Below are positions 40,891 through 50,218 of a DNA stretch of 64,000 nucleotides, piece by piece. The notes under the pieces are model-generated. The model was not told the origin of the DNA and ran no database searches. It saw only the letters and a program-made list of their open reading frames with translations. The stretch comes from Idiomarina sp. A28L (GTDB lineage: Bacteria; Pseudomonadota; Gammaproteobacteria; Enterobacterales; Alteromonadaceae), in NCBI RefSeq assembly GCF_000218785.1, contig NZ_AFPO01000024.1, positions 1-64,000 of the forward strand. The letters run 5' to 3'. How positions within the stretch are numbered: position 1 is the first letter of the stretch; every line of letters starts with the position of its first letter. The translations under genes and the position numbers were made by a program.

Positions 40891-43328
40891 TTGGCGGCCA
40901 AGATACGTTGAACGGATTCTCGAATTGTTTGTTGAACTTGGCTCCCGAGCAATATATCTAATTCATCACTGAGCGTATTCGTACGCTCATCTGATGTATA
41001 CATGCCATCATCAGTAATATCGATATATTTCTCAGCTTTTAAAACAGAAACGAGCGTAGCAAATACTTTCTTATCGTAAAATTCGGGCGCATCAATACCA
41101 TGGCGTGCGCCAATGAGTGCGCCAATTTTCTCACTGTGCTGTTCAAGTTCACTGCGAGAAAGCGCGCTTGATTGCTGCAGTAACTCGAGCACAATGGCGT
41201 AACGAACTAGGGTTTCCTCGGCGGCATTGGCCAGCAACGTAAGCTGTACGTAACCGAGTTTGCTGCGTTTCACTAGTGAGAACGTTTCGCCTTCTTGCGT
41301 TAACCATTCTTGCCGAACAAATTCTTCGCAAAGTGCCGCCACCCATAAATCAATATCTTTGCTATGGCGATTCAAGAACAGCTCAGCTTCCAGCATAGGG
41401 TAAAGCTTACTAATGAAATCAGCGGCCTCTGGTGCGGTAAACTCTCTACCTTTTCGGGCGTAGCGAGCAAGCAGTGCCGGCACAATGAACATGTGTAAAA
41501 TGTTATTGCGATAGTAAGTAAGCGTAATGGCTTGGGTTTGATTTAGGCTCACCAACGATCCCGAGCCGTTATCGCTAACCTCAAATTTATTCATTTTTTG
41601 TAAATGTTCCCAAATCGTTTCGATCGACCATTCGGGTACTTGAATATCTTTGCTAAACGGCACTTCCCGTTGCAGGGTGAGGTAACACTGTATTTGGTTT
41701 AACAGCTCTTCGCGCGTTAACGTATTCCTTTCGGCACTAAGTAATACTAGGCCGGTTAAGTTAATGCTATTCAGCGCAGCGCCATCGTTGATACGGCGCA
41801 TTAGGATATCGGCCAAATCATTTACCATAGGCGTAAGCCAACGCGGTTTTGCCGGCTCTTCAGCACCATGGGTTACAGAATCGCGCCAGTTTGGTTGAGC
41901 ATTATCAAGATATTCCGAAAGCCGAAGTGGCTCACCGAAGGTTACAAAGCCATGGCCGAAGTTGCGTAATTTGCGCAAAATACCAAACACTTGGAATACC
42001 GATTCTTTCTCTTTGCTCGCACCTTTAAGTTCACCATGATAAGTGCTCACTTCCATTACATGTTCATAGCCAAGATAAACGGGTACGAACGTTATAGGGC
42101 GAGTAACACCGCGTAGTTGGCTTTGCAGTGTCATCGCCAACATACCGGTTTTCGGCTGCAATAAACGGCCAGTGCGGCTGCGGCCACCTTCCATAAAGTA
42201 TTCTACGGCGTAACCTTTTTGGAAAAGCCGGGTAAGATATTCACGAAACACAGTGGAATAAAGCTTATTACCTCGGAAACTTCTGCGTAAAAAGAATGCA
42301 CCGCCGCGGCGAAAGATATTGCCCACTGGGAAAAAATTTAGATTTACGCCGGCTGCTATATGCGGTGGCACCAAGCCTTCTTTATAAATAACAAAACTAA
42401 GCAGTAAATAATCCATGTGGCTGCGATGGCAAGGAACATAAACAATTTCGTGGCCATCTAGGGCTAATTTACGAATTGTTTCGCCATTTTTAACGGTAAT
42501 GCCGTTGTAAATCTTGGTCCAAAGCCACGTAAAGAAGTGATCGGCGAAGCGAACTAAGCCTTCGCGATAATCAGCTGCTACTTCGTGCAGATAACTGCGA
42601 GCTCTTTTAACCGCTTGGCTTTCGGGTATTTTCTTTGCCCGAGCTTCTTCGGCAATAGCAGCGCGAATGGCTGGAGTTTCCAGTAGATCTTGAATCATCG
42701 CTTCGCGGCCGAGCAATTTGGGGCCCGCCACCGCATAGCGCAAGCGCGCAAAATGGGTGCGTGCTACGCGCGTTAGTTTGTGAGCAAGTTCGTGTTCACT
42801 AGCGTGGCTATCGGCCATGGTGCGCAAGCTCACTGGGCGCGAAACCCGCGCTAAAATGTTGCGCCCGGAAAATAGCACCAACCAGAATTTCTTAAATTTA
42901 CCAGGAACTTCGATATCTGCCGTCATGGTGCGGCCTTCGTTATGTTCGCGCCCAGGTTCCCGGCCCCAAAACAGGGCTAGAGGATGCATGTGCACGTTAT
43001 AGCTCTGATGAACTTGGTGTAATTGCATTAATTCAGCAAAAGCTTCTTGTGGTGTTTGCCCAAGCCGGTGCTTCGGATCTTCAATATAAAGAACGCGATC
43101 GTAGTATTTGCCATTTAAATACAAAGGTTCTGTGGGGTCGGGTAAACCCAACTCAAGTGCGCTTTTACGCGCAACTACTAAATCTGTAGCTGAAGGGCCA
43201 CGCATTACATAAACTACATGATCGGGAGCTGAAGGAACGGCATCATGTGCATCTGCAATAGCTTTTACTTTTGTCATCCAAGTAACGGGCAGGCGCAATA
43301 ATTTATAGATTAAAGAAGTTGTTCTCAT
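40887..43328 (-). CDS. plsB: glycerol-3-phosphate 1-O-acyltransferase PlsB
   Basis: 813 residues, typical for PlsB. Acyltransferase motifs: H-x4-D in CHRSHMDYLLLSFV, GAFFLRRSFRGN, FMEGGRSRTGRLL and FVPVYLGYEH. It acylates sn-glycerol 3-phosphate at the inner membrane, the first step of phospholipid synthesis, using the product of GpsA (20089). The ATG at 43328 is preferred with GGAG just before; a GTG two codons upstream is an alternative. Divergent from lexA, as in many gammaproteobacteria. Confidence 0.96.
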   Translation of the reverse strand: MRTTSLIYKLLRLPVTWMTKVKAIADAHDAVPSAPDHVVYVMRGPSATDLVVARKSALELGLPDPTEPLYLNGKYYDRVLYIEDPKHRLGQTPQEAFAELMQLHQVHQSYNVHMHPLALFWGREPGREHNEGRTMTADIEVPGKFKKFWLVLFSGRNILARVSRPVSLRTMADSHASEHELAHKLTRVARTHFARLRYAVAGPKLLGREAMIQDLLETPAIRAAIAEEARAKKIPESQAVKRARSYLHEVAADYREGLVRFADHFFTWLWTKIYNGITVKNGETIRKLALDGHEIVYVPCHRSHMDYLLLSFVIYKEGLVPPHIAAGVNLNFFPVGNIFRRGGAFFLRRSFRGNKLYSTVFREYLTRLFQKGYAVEYFMEGGRSRTGRLLQPKTGMLAMTLQSQLRGVTRPITFVPVYLGYEHVMEVSTYHGELKGASKEKESVFQVFGILRKLRNFGHGFVTFGEPLRLSEYLDNAQPNWRDSVTHGAEEPAKPRWLTPMVNDLADILMRRINDGAALNSINLTGLVLLSAERNTLTREELLNQIQCYLTLQREVPFSKDIQVPEWSIETIWEHLQKMNKFEVSDNGSGSLVSLNQTQAITLTYYRNNILHMFIVPALLARYARKGREFTAPEAADFISKLYPMLEAELFLNRHSKDIDLWVAALCEEFVRQEWLTQEGETFSLVKRSKLGYVQLTLLANAAEETLVRYAIVLELLQQSSALSRSELEQHSEKIGALIGARHGIDAPEFYDKKVFATLVSVLKAEKYIDITDDGMYTSDERTNTLSDELDILLGSQVQQTIRESVQRILAAN

Positions 43329-43483
43329 TTCCACTCCGAAAGCTTTCGATTCTGTTGAGAATATTCATCGCTGAACATAATTATTGCACTGCGAGGCTTA
43401 TTGCCTCAAACAATTTACTGTGGATATAAGAATATCATTTTTAAGCATCGGGTGTTGCTTTGAATATATTTGTTCAAAAAAAG

Positions 43484-43511
43484 TTGCACAGTGGTTATTA
43501 CTGTATATACT
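43484..43511 (+). promoter_or_regulatory. lexA promoter
   Basis: TTGCAC (43484-43489), 16-bp spacer, TATACT (43506-43511). The -10 lies inside the first SOS box, so LexA binding would block polymerase. Confidence 0.65.
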
Positions 43512-43518
43512 AACAGTG
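43499..43518. promoter_or_regulatory. LexA-binding SOS box 1
   Basis: TACTGTATATACTAACAGTG fits CTGT-N8-ACAG and the full 20-mer consensus closely. Confidence 0.92.
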
Positions 43519-43538
43519 TACTGTATGAAAACACAGGT
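43519..43538. promoter_or_regulatory. LexA-binding SOS box 2
   Basis: TACTGTATGAAAACACAGGT, a second CTGT-N8-ACAG box abutting the first. Tandem boxes also occur upstream of E. coli lexA and give tight autoregulation. Confidence 0.9.
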
Positions 43539-43544
43539 GATGAT

Positions 43545-44168
43545 ATGCGCCCTTTGACGCCAAGACAGCAACAAATATTGGATATGATTCGAACCAACAT
43601 CGAAGCAACAGGTATGCCGCCAACGCGTGCAGAAATTGCAACCCGATTAGGTTTCCGCTCTGCTAATTCAGCAGAGGAACATTTGAAAGCGCTTGCTAAA
43701 AAAGGCGTTATCGAGATGATGCCGGGCATGTCCCGAGGTATTCGCTTGATTCAAGATGATATTGCAGTAGCCGAAAGTTTAGGGTTGCCATTAATAGGCC
43801 AAGTTGCCGCTGGTGAACCGATATTGGCTCAGCAACACATTGAATCGCATTACCAAGTAGATCAATCAATGTTTCATCCGCATGCAGATTTTCTTCTGCG
43901 GGTAAACGGAATGAGCATGAAAGATATCGGTATTCTTGATAATGATATCTTGGCCGTTCACAAAACAAATGAAGCTCGGAACGGGCAAATCGTTGTAGCT
44001 CGTGTAGACGATGACGTTACGGTAAAGCGCTTTGAGCGCCGCGGTAATATGGTATTGCTTCACCCTGAGAATGAAGAGTTTTCCATTATTCAGGTCGATT
44101 TAACTCAGCAATTTATGACAATTGAAGGGTTAGCGGTAGGTGTTATTCGAAATGGGGGTTGGTTATGA
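43545..44168 (+). CDS. lexA: SOS repressor LexA
   Basis: 207 residues. Winged-helix N-terminus [16 protein letters not shown] with recognition part [17 protein letters not shown]. Autocleavage Ala-Gly bond in [10 protein letters not shown]. Catalytic serine in [10 protein letters not shown] and lysine in [10 protein letters not shown]. It represses DNA-damage genes until RecA filaments trigger self-cleavage. The ATG at 43545 follows the second SOS box directly. The stop overlaps the next ATG (ATGA), coupling it to the SulA-like gene. Confidence 0.97.
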   Translation: MRPLTPRQQQILDMIRTNIEATGMPPTRAEIATRLGFRSANSAEEHLKALAKKGVIEMMPGMSRGIRLIQDDIAVAESLGLPLIGQVAAGEPILAQQHIESHYQVDQSMFHPHADFLLRVNGMSMKDIGILDNDILAVHKTNEARNGQIVVARVDDDVTVKRFERRGNMVLLHPENEEFSIIQVDLTQQFMTIEGLAVGVIRNGGWL

Positions 44169-44593
44169 ATCATTCTTCGGTTTCTCGTTGCTATGCACAC
44201 CCAGGTGTATGGGGCCACGAAGATATTAATTCGCAGCAAAGCTTAGGTGAAGAAGAAAATTTACATTCGCAATTGTGGGTGACACTGAACACCATGAACA
44301 AGCGTGATGATCAGTGGATTACTGTTATCGGTAAAGCTCCTCGTACATTAATTGCGCAGTTGATTGCATCAGGCGTCCGACCAGATCGTATTCGTAGGGT
44401 GAATACTACAAGCAATGAAACCGCTCTATGGGCAACAGAACAGGCGCTTTTGATTAACAATAGCCAGTTAGTTATTGCTTGGTTAAATCCTTGTGCAGGC
44501 CGCGAGAAACAACGCCTTCAGCTTGTAGCTAAAGCAAGCCAAGCGATTAGTTTTTTGTTCACACCAGATAACTTCCCTACTGCAATTCATTAA
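44165..44593 (+). CDS. sulA: SulA-like cell division inhibitor
   Basis: 142 residues. The core [39 protein letters not shown] and [20 protein letters not shown] follows the SulA superfamily (RecA-like fold) closely in layout. SulA blocks FtsZ polymerisation during SOS. Coupled to lexA by an ATGA overlap and driven by the same two SOS boxes, as in Pseudomonas lexA-sulA. Sequence divergence from E. coli SulA is large, so activity on FtsZ is inferred from family and context. Confidence 0.82.
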   Translation: MNHSSVSRCYAHPGVWGHEDINSQQSLGEEENLHSQLWVTLNTMNKRDDQWITVIGKAPRTLIAQLIASGVRPDRIRRVNTTSNETALWATEQALLINNSQLVIAWLNPCAGREKQRLQLVAKASQAISFLFTPDNFPTAIH

Positions 44594-44632
44594 AACTCTC
44601 TCCACATTCCTCTGATATTTTCAGAGGACCCC

Positions 44633-44661
44633 AAGGGGTTGTTAAAAACAACCCCTTTTTT
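44633..44661 (+). terminator. terminator of lexA-sulA
   Basis: AAGGGGTTGTT / AACAACCCCTT, 11-bp perfect stem with AAA loop and a T-run of six. Confidence 0.93.
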
Positions 44662-44782
44662 ATTAACATTTTTGATGGTATTTTGTTCCTCATCAAACTA
44701 CCCGCTGAAGTTACGATGTTGTTTACTCAGAAACCACTTTCTTAGTGATTCGTATCAGCGACTTGATAAACCTAAATAATAA

Positions 44783-44797
44783 GTGCTTTCAAAGCAC
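44783..44797. promoter_or_regulatory. palindrome upstream of coxB
   Basis: GTGCTTTCAAAGCAC, 7-base arms around one central C, about 140 bases before the coxB start. A candidate operator only; no regulator is assigned. Confidence 0.3.
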
Positions 44798-44937
44798 ATA
44801 GAACAATAAACAAAGGGTTAGGCAAGGACTGATGTTTCGGGGAAAGTAGTTCTGTTCTTGTTGACCTCTTTGTTCTTTTTCACTGTGGCGTGTTGCCCCT
44901 CAAGGCGTTACATGAAAAGAATAAGAGGAGAAGTCGA

Positions 44938-46083
44938 GTGAAAGTAAGACTAACCAGCCTACTCATTGGTTTGGTAGCGATGTTTACTTCTGCAATCGCT
45001 AGCGCCGGACAAGGCTCACAGTTAAATCTTACCCGTGGTGTTACAGATATAAGCCAAACTGTGTACAGCTTACACATGCTGGTGTTTTATATTTGTGTTG
45101 CTATTGGTGTTATCGTTTTCGGTGCGATGTTTATCTCTATATATCGTCATCGTAAAAGCCGAGGTGTTGAGCCAGCAAAATTTCACGATAATCTTCGTGT
45201 GGAAATTGCGTGGACCGTAATTCCGTTCCTGATTCTGATTGGTATGGCCGTTCCAGCAACAATTACGCTGCTGAAAATGGATGATACTTCTGATTCAGAT
45301 ATGAGCGTGTTGATTACTGGCTCTCAATGGCGCTGGCATTATAGTTACTTAGATTATGATGTGGAATATCTAAGTAACCTCGCTACTCCGCGCGATCAGA
45401 TTTATGGCCGGCTTCCGCAAACCGAAAATTACCTTCTAGAAGTTGATCGTCCATTAGTGGTTCCGGTTGGCCAAAAAATACGCTTTTTAATCACTTCTGA
45501 TGATGTAATTCATTCGTGGTGGGTGCCAGAATTTGCCGTGAAAAAAGATGCTAACCCCGGCTATATCAATGAAGCGTGGACGCGTATTGATGAGCCAGGT
45601 ATCTATCGTGGGCAGTGTGCCGAGTTATGTGGCCGCGACCATGGCTTCATGCCTATCGTTGTTATTGCCAAAGAGCCAGCAGAATTCGAAGCTTGGATTC
45701 AAGGTGAAGAGCAACGTTTAGCCGATGCACGAGCGGAAGAAGAACGTTTATTATCGATGGAAATGAGCAAAGACGAACTTATGTCTATGGGTGAGCGCGT
45801 TTATTTATCTCAATGTGCCGCATGCCATCAGCCAAACGGCCAAGGTATCCCGGGTGTATTCCCTGGCTTGGCAGGAGTAGGGGTTTCTATCGGTGATCAA
45901 ACTGCCCACATTGATGTTGTAGTGAATGGTGCTGCTGGAACAGCAATGCAATCTTTCCGCAACAACCTGAGCATGCGTGAGCTTGCTGCTGTTATTACTT
46001 ACGAGCGAAATGCTTGGGGTAACAATACAGGCGATTTAGTGCAAGCTGCGGATATTCATCAGTTCATTCAGGGTAACCAATAA
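44938..46083 (+). CDS. coxB: cytochrome c oxidase subunit II with fused cytochrome c domain
   Basis: 381 residues. A signal-like N-terminus, two TM helices (about 45-70 and 88-110), then the cupredoxin domain with QWRWHY, HSWWVPEF and the CuA ligands C227 and C231 in QCAELCGRDHGFM. A C-terminal class I cytochrome c domain carries C293-x2-C296-H297 (CAACHQ), with a distal Met candidate in GTAMQSF. This is a caa3-like subunit that receives electrons at the periplasmic face. The start is GTG, fixed by AGAGGAG 7 bases upstream. First gene of the oxidase operon. Confidence 0.95.
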   Translation: MKVRLTSLLIGLVAMFTSAIASAGQGSQLNLTRGVTDISQTVYSLHMLVFYICVAIGVIVFGAMFISIYRHRKSRGVEPAKFHDNLRVEIAWTVIPFLILIGMAVPATITLLKMDDTSDSDMSVLITGSQWRWHYSYLDYDVEYLSNLATPRDQIYGRLPQTENYLLEVDRPLVVPVGQKIRFLITSDDVIHSWWVPEFAVKKDANPGYINEAWTRIDEPGIYRGQCAELCGRDHGFMPIVVIAKEPAEFEAWIQGEEQRLADARAEEERLLSMEMSKDELMSMGERVYLSQCAACHQPNGQGIPGVFPGLAGVGVSIGDQTAHIDVVVNGAAGTAMQSFRNNLSMRELAAVITYERNAWGNNTGDLVQAADIHQFIQGNQ

Positions 46084-46094
46084 GGGGCATAGCT

Positions 46095-47696
46095 ATGAGC
46101 ACTACAGTATCTGATACCCATAGCGCCCATGATGCGCATGATGATCATCACGATCATAAACCAACAGGTATAAAACGGTGGTTATTCACCACTAACCACA
46201 AAGATATCGGTACGATGTATTTGTGGTTCAGTTTTTTAATGTTCCTCGTTGGCGGCAGTATGGCGCTAATGATTCGAGCAGAGCTATTTCAGCCAGGAAT
46301 GCAGATAATTGATCCGCATTTCTTCAACCAAATGACCACCATGCACGGTGTGATTATGGTGTTCGGTGCCGTTATGCCAGCGTTTGTTGGTTTAGCGAAC
46401 TGGATGATACCAATGATGATCGGCGCGCCTGATATGGCGTTGCCGCGAATGAATAACTGGTCGTTCTGGATACTACCATTTGCATTCCTGATCATGTTGT
46501 CATCGTTCTTTATGCCGGGCGGCGCTCCAGCCTTTGGTTGGACGTTCTACGCACCACTTTCAACTACCTACAGCACGGATTCAACTGCGTTGTTTGTATT
46601 TAGTATGCATATCATGGGCATGAGTTCGATTATGGGCGCGATTAACGTAATCGTAACCATTATGAATATGCGTGCACCGGGTATGAACTACATGAAAATG
46701 CCGTTGTTTGTGTGGACATGGTTTATCACTGCATTCTTATTGATTGCAGTAATGCCGGTTCTCGCTGGTGTGGTAACCATGGTGTTAACGGATAAATATT
46801 TTGGTACCAGCTTCTTCGATGCGGCGGGTGGTGGCGACCCAGTGCTATTCCAGCACTTATTCTGGTTCTTTGGCCACCCTGAAGTGTACATCATGATCTT
46901 ACCTTCTTTCGGTATCGTTTCGGCGATTATTCCAGCGTTCGCTCGGAAGCCGTTATTTGGTTATGCATCCATGGTTTATGCTACAGCATCAATTGCAGGC
47001 TTATCATTCTTGGTGTGGGCTCACCACATGTTCACAACCGGTATGCCAACCTTCGCTTCGCTCTTCTTCATGTACATGACGATGTTGATTGCGGTGCCAA
47101 CGGGTGTGAAAGTATTCAACTGGGTGAGTACCATGTGGCGAGGGGCAATGACATTTGAAACACCGATGTTGTTCTCATTAGCATTCGTAATCCTATTTAC
47201 GATAGGTGGTTTCTCGGGAATTATGCTTGCCATCACGCCGGTGGATTACCAATATCATGATACCTACTTTGTAGTAGCGCATTTCCATTACGTGCTAGTA
47301 ACGGGTGCTGTGTTCTCGATTATGGCAGCGGCTTACTACTGGTTACCGAAATGGTCGGGCGTTATGTACGATGATTTCCTCAGTAAGTTACATTTCTGGT
47401 GCTCACTGATCTCCGTGAATATCCTGTTCTTCCCAATGCACTTTGTTGGCTTGGCGGGTATGCCACGGCGGATTCCAGATTATGCAATTCAATTTGCTGA
47501 TATTAATCAGATCGTAAGTATTGGCGGTTTCCTCTTCGGTTTCTCGCAACTTATCTTCCTTGCCGTTGCACTCAAGTGCGCATTCAAGAAGGGTAAGCCT
47601 GCACCAGCGAAACCATGGGAAGGTGCCGAAGGTTTGGAATGGACAGTGCCTTCGCCTGCGCCTTACCACACCTTCGATGTACCACCAAAGGTGTAA
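46095..47696 (+). CDS. coxA: cytochrome c oxidase subunit I
   Basis: 533 residues, twelve TM helices. A histidine-rich N-terminus (HSAHDAHDDHHDHK) precedes TNHKDIGTMYLWFS. Heme a and CuB ligands are in TMHGVIMVFG, FWFFGHPEVYIMILPSFG with the cross-linked His-Tyr, WAHHMFTTGMP, and HDTYFVVAHFHYVL. D- and K-channel residues typical of A-type oxidases appear present. It reduces O2 to water and pumps protons. 11 bases after coxB. Confidence 0.98.
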   Translation: MSTTVSDTHSAHDAHDDHHDHKPTGIKRWLFTTNHKDIGTMYLWFSFLMFLVGGSMALMIRAELFQPGMQIIDPHFFNQMTTMHGVIMVFGAVMPAFVGLANWMIPMMIGAPDMALPRMNNWSFWILPFAFLIMLSSFFMPGGAPAFGWTFYAPLSTTYSTDSTALFVFSMHIMGMSSIMGAINVIVTIMNMRAPGMNYMKMPLFVWTWFITAFLLIAVMPVLAGVVTMVLTDKYFGTSFFDAAGGGDPVLFQHLFWFFGHPEVYIMILPSFGIVSAIIPAFARKPLFGYASMVYATASIAGLSFLVWAHHMFTTGMPTFASLFFMYMTMLIAVPTGVKVFNWVSTMWRGAMTFETPMLFSLAFVILFTIGGFSGIMLAITPVDYQYHDTYFVVAHFHYVLVTGAVFSIMAAAYYWLPKWSGVMYDDFLSKLHFWCSLISVNILFFPMHFVGLAGMPRRIPDYAIQFADINQIVSIGGFLFGFSQLIFLAVALKCAFKKGKPAPAKPWEGAEGLEWTVPSPAPYHTFDVPPKV

Positions 47697-47702
47697 TAGC
47701 TT

Positions 47703-48284
47703 ATGAGCGAACATGAATCCAACGAGCAAAAACATGAACGTGGCAATAGCCGAGTTATCACTCGGTTATTAGCCTCCGTAATGCTGATGTTTGCCTTTGG
47801 TTTTGCCCTTGTCCCGCTGTATGAAAAGTTTTGCGAAATAACCGGTTTTAACGGGCGCACGACTAATACAGCGGCACAATCGAACGAAGGCATGAATGTT
47901 GATCAATCGCGGGTGGTTACCGTGGAGTTTCACACCCGCGTAAGCCGTGGAATTCCATGGGAGTTTCACCCCGAGGTTCGCTCTATTCGCGTACACCCAG
48001 GGGAAGTGAAAACCGTTAATTTCATTATTGAGAATCGAACGGATAAAGCTGTTATTGCTCAAGCATTACCTTCTGTTTCACCCGGTGAAGCATCGCTTTA
48101 CTTGAATAAAACCGAATGTTTTTGTTTTGAGCAGCAGCCGTTAGCAGCAGGTGAGCGTGCGGTAATGCCAATGCAGTTTTATCTGGATCCTGATCTTCCT
48201 GATCGTATCCATCGATTCACATTGTCTTACATGATGTATGACCTGACCGAACAAGTGCAGGTAACTGCTAACTTGGCGGAATGA
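47703..48284 (+). CDS. ctaG: cytochrome c oxidase assembly protein CtaG/Cox11
   Basis: 193 residues. One N-terminal TM helix (about 23-42, LASVMLMFAFGFALVPLYEK), then a periplasmic Ig-like domain. FCEITGFNGRT begins it, and the copper-binding pair lies in KTECFCFEQQPL (C-F-C). It inserts CuB into subunit I. Between coxA and coxC, the normal order in pseudomonads and relatives. Confidence 0.95.
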   Translation: MSEHESNEQKHERGNSRVITRLLASVMLMFAFGFALVPLYEKFCEITGFNGRTTNTAAQSNEGMNVDQSRVVTVEFHTRVSRGIPWEFHPEVRSIRVHPGEVKTVNFIIENRTDKAVIAQALPSVSPGEASLYLNKTECFCFEQQPLAAGERAVMPMQFYLDPDLPDRIHRFTLSYMMYDLTEQVQVTANLAE

Positions 48285-48294
48285 GGGAAATTCA

Positions 48295-49182
48295 ATGAGT
48301 ACAAAAAAAGAAGAATATTCAAAATATTACGTGCCTGATCAAAGTATTTGGCCAATTGTTGGGGCTGTTGCGCTTGGCCTAATAGCCTTTGGTGCGGGCC
48401 ATTTCACCATTGAAGCTTCGAAACAAGAGGCCGGTTATGGCCACTATGTTTTAGGTGCGGGCTTATTAGTGTTGCTTGTGATGCTAGTGGGCTGGTTTGG
48501 CGATCAAATCCGCGAATCTCGCCAAGGTTTATACAACGCGCAGTTGGGCCGTTCTTATAAACAAGGTATGAGCTGGTTTATTTTCTCTGAGGTAATGTTC
48601 TTTTTAGCATTCTTCGGCGCCTTATTCTATGCGCGTATGATCGCTGTGCCATGGCTTGGCGGTGCAAGTAATAATGTTTCAACAGGCGAGATTTTATGGC
48701 CCGCGTTCGAAGCGATTTGGCCGCTTACCACAACGCCTGATGGCACAACCACTCAAGCAATGGGCTGGTTTGGATTACCGTTAATGAATACCGCTATCTT
48801 GGTGGTTTCTTCAGTAACCTTGCACTTTGCTCATGTAGCGTTAGAAGAAGATAAGCGAAAAGCGTTAACTAATTGGCTGATCTTAACCATTGTGTTGGGT
48901 TTGATTTTCTTAGGATTCCAAGGCTATGAATATGTTCACGCCTATCGTGATCTAGGCCTTACCATGCAATCGGGAGTTTATGGTAATACATTCTTCCTGC
49001 TTACTGGTTTTCACGGCTTACACGTAACCCTAGGCGCGGTTTTGCTTATTATCATGTTAGGGCGTGTTCTGGCTGGCCACTTTACCAAAGATGACCAATT
49101 CGGTTTCCAAGCAGCCGCTTGGTATTGGCACTTTGTTGATGTTGTTTGGCTACTTCTGTTTGTATTCGTCTACATTATCTAA
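48295..49182 (+). CDS. coxC: cytochrome c oxidase subunit III
   Basis: 295 residues with seven TM helices. Y-Y-V-P-D-Q-S-I-W-P opening, SWFIFSEVMFFLAFFGALFY, then FLLTGFHGLHVTLGA and the ending AWYWHFVDVVWLLLFVFVYI are the family signatures. It stabilises subunit I during turnover. 10 bases after ctaG; last of the co-directional core before a small opposite-strand gene. Confidence 0.97.
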   Translation: MSTKKEEYSKYYVPDQSIWPIVGAVALGLIAFGAGHFTIEASKQEAGYGHYVLGAGLLVLLVMLVGWFGDQIRESRQGLYNAQLGRSYKQGMSWFIFSEVMFFLAFFGALFYARMIAVPWLGGASNNVSTGEILWPAFEAIWPLTTTPDGTTTQAMGWFGLPLMNTAILVVSSVTLHFAHVALEEDKRKALTNWLILTIVLGLIFLGFQGYEYVHAYRDLGLTMQSGVYGNTFFLLTGFHGLHVTLGAVLLIIMLGRVLAGHFTKDDQFGFQAAAWYWHFVDVVWLLLFVFVYII

Positions 49183-49225
49183 GCGAATACACAACAGGTT
49201 AGAAAGAAAAGGTGGCGCCCCTGCT

Positions 49226-49444
49226 TTAGTAGGGGCGCTGGTTTAGTGACGTAATATCAAATGCAAGCGCAAGGATGATGATTAGAATGATTACGGCGGA
49301 AAAGCCAACCCGTTTACCGATATAGAAAGACATCGGTGGCGCATCAGGGTCATTCTTTAAGGCACTAAATAAGCCTCGAAATAGATTTGCGATGATATAG
49401 AGCAGTAATGCAACGAGTAGTATTTTGAGAATTATATCTAACAC
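49226..49444 (-). CDS. DUF2909 twin-TM small membrane protein
   Basis: 72 residues with two TM helices (about 3-22 and 46-66). MLDIILKILLVALLLYIIANL and GKRVGFSAVIILIIILALA match the DUF2909 family found in cox clusters between coxC and surf1. It lies on the opposite strand, as is usual. Function unknown; an assembly role is suggested only by context. Confidence 0.8.
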   Translation of the reverse strand: MLDIILKILLVALLLYIIANLFRGLFSALKNDPDAPPMSFYIGKRVGFSAVIILIIILALAFDITSLNQRPY

Positions 49445-49465
49445 GGCAGGTCCTCAGAAGTTGTT

Positions 49466-50218
49466 ATGAAAGTACTTCGCCTTGGTTCATTATTATTCCG
49501 CATCCATTTTGGAGCGATGCTAATTACTTTGCTTGCGATTGCGGTAATGGTCAAGCTTGGTTTTTGGCAAATTGATCGTGGCCAAGAAAAACAGATGATT
49601 ATGGACCGCCATGCCGCAGCCGAAAATTATTCACCAATAACTACAGAATCATTACCTTTCTTAGCATCAGCGCCGGATGAAAAAGTTAGCGTTCGTGCAA
49701 CACTTCATCCTGAATATGTTTTTTATATTGATAATCAAATTCATCAAGGTCGGGTAGGTTATCAGGTGCTAGCACTTGCAACCAACGATGATTTAGAACC
49801 CAATCTTGTGCCAGTAAACTTGGGTTGGATTCCAGCCGGGCAAAATCGCGCCGATATTCCTGAGATTGAGTTGGCGGCGGGAGAAGTAGAGGTGCGCGGG
49901 CGCATCCGTATTCCGGCCGATAACCCCTTTATTTTGCAAGAACAAGAATTCAATCTAGGCGAATGGCCAATGCGAATTCAATATCCAGAGCTTGCGAAAA
50001 TGAGAGAACAATTGCAGTTTCCATTAGCAGATTTTATCGTGTTGCAAGATCCTGAAGCTGATGTGGGGTTTGTAAGAGATTGGCCCGTAGTGATAATGAC
50101 ACCACACCGACATTATGCGTACGCAGTGCAATGGTTTGGCTTAGCGCTAGCCGCACTTATTATATTTTTAGTAGCAAGCCGGCATAGCCCGAAAACTGCT
50201 GGCAAGGAAAACTCATGA
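49466..50218 (+). CDS. SURF1 family oxidase assembly protein
   Basis: 250 residues: two terminal TM helices (about 12-34 and 215-238) enclosing a periplasmic domain. VKLGFWQIDRGQEKQMI near the N-terminus and YAVQWFGLALAALIIFL at the C-terminus are SURF1 signatures, with LVPVNLGWIPAG in between. It helps deliver heme A to subunit I. It overlaps the next gene by 4 bases. Confidence 0.92.
   Translation: MKVLRLGSLLFRIHFGAMLITLLAIAVMVKLGFWQIDRGQEKQMIMDRHAAAENYSPITTESLPFLASAPDEKVSVRATLHPEYVFYIDNQIHQGRVGYQVLALATNDDLEPNLVPVNLGWIPAGQNRADIPEIELAAGEVEVRGRIRIPADNPFILQEQEFNLGEWPMRIQYPELAKMREQLQFPLADFIVLQDPEADVGFVRDWPVVIMTPHRHYAYAVQWFGLALAALIIFLVASRHSPKTAGKENS

Larger units (their letters stand above)
44594..44937. 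other. 344-bp gap between lexA-sulA and the cox cluster
   Basis: It contains a small stem CCTCTGA / TCAGAGG (44609-44627), the strong terminator at 44633-44661, and an AT-rich leader to coxB with one palindrome at 44783-44797. No gene is seen. Confidence 0.6.
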
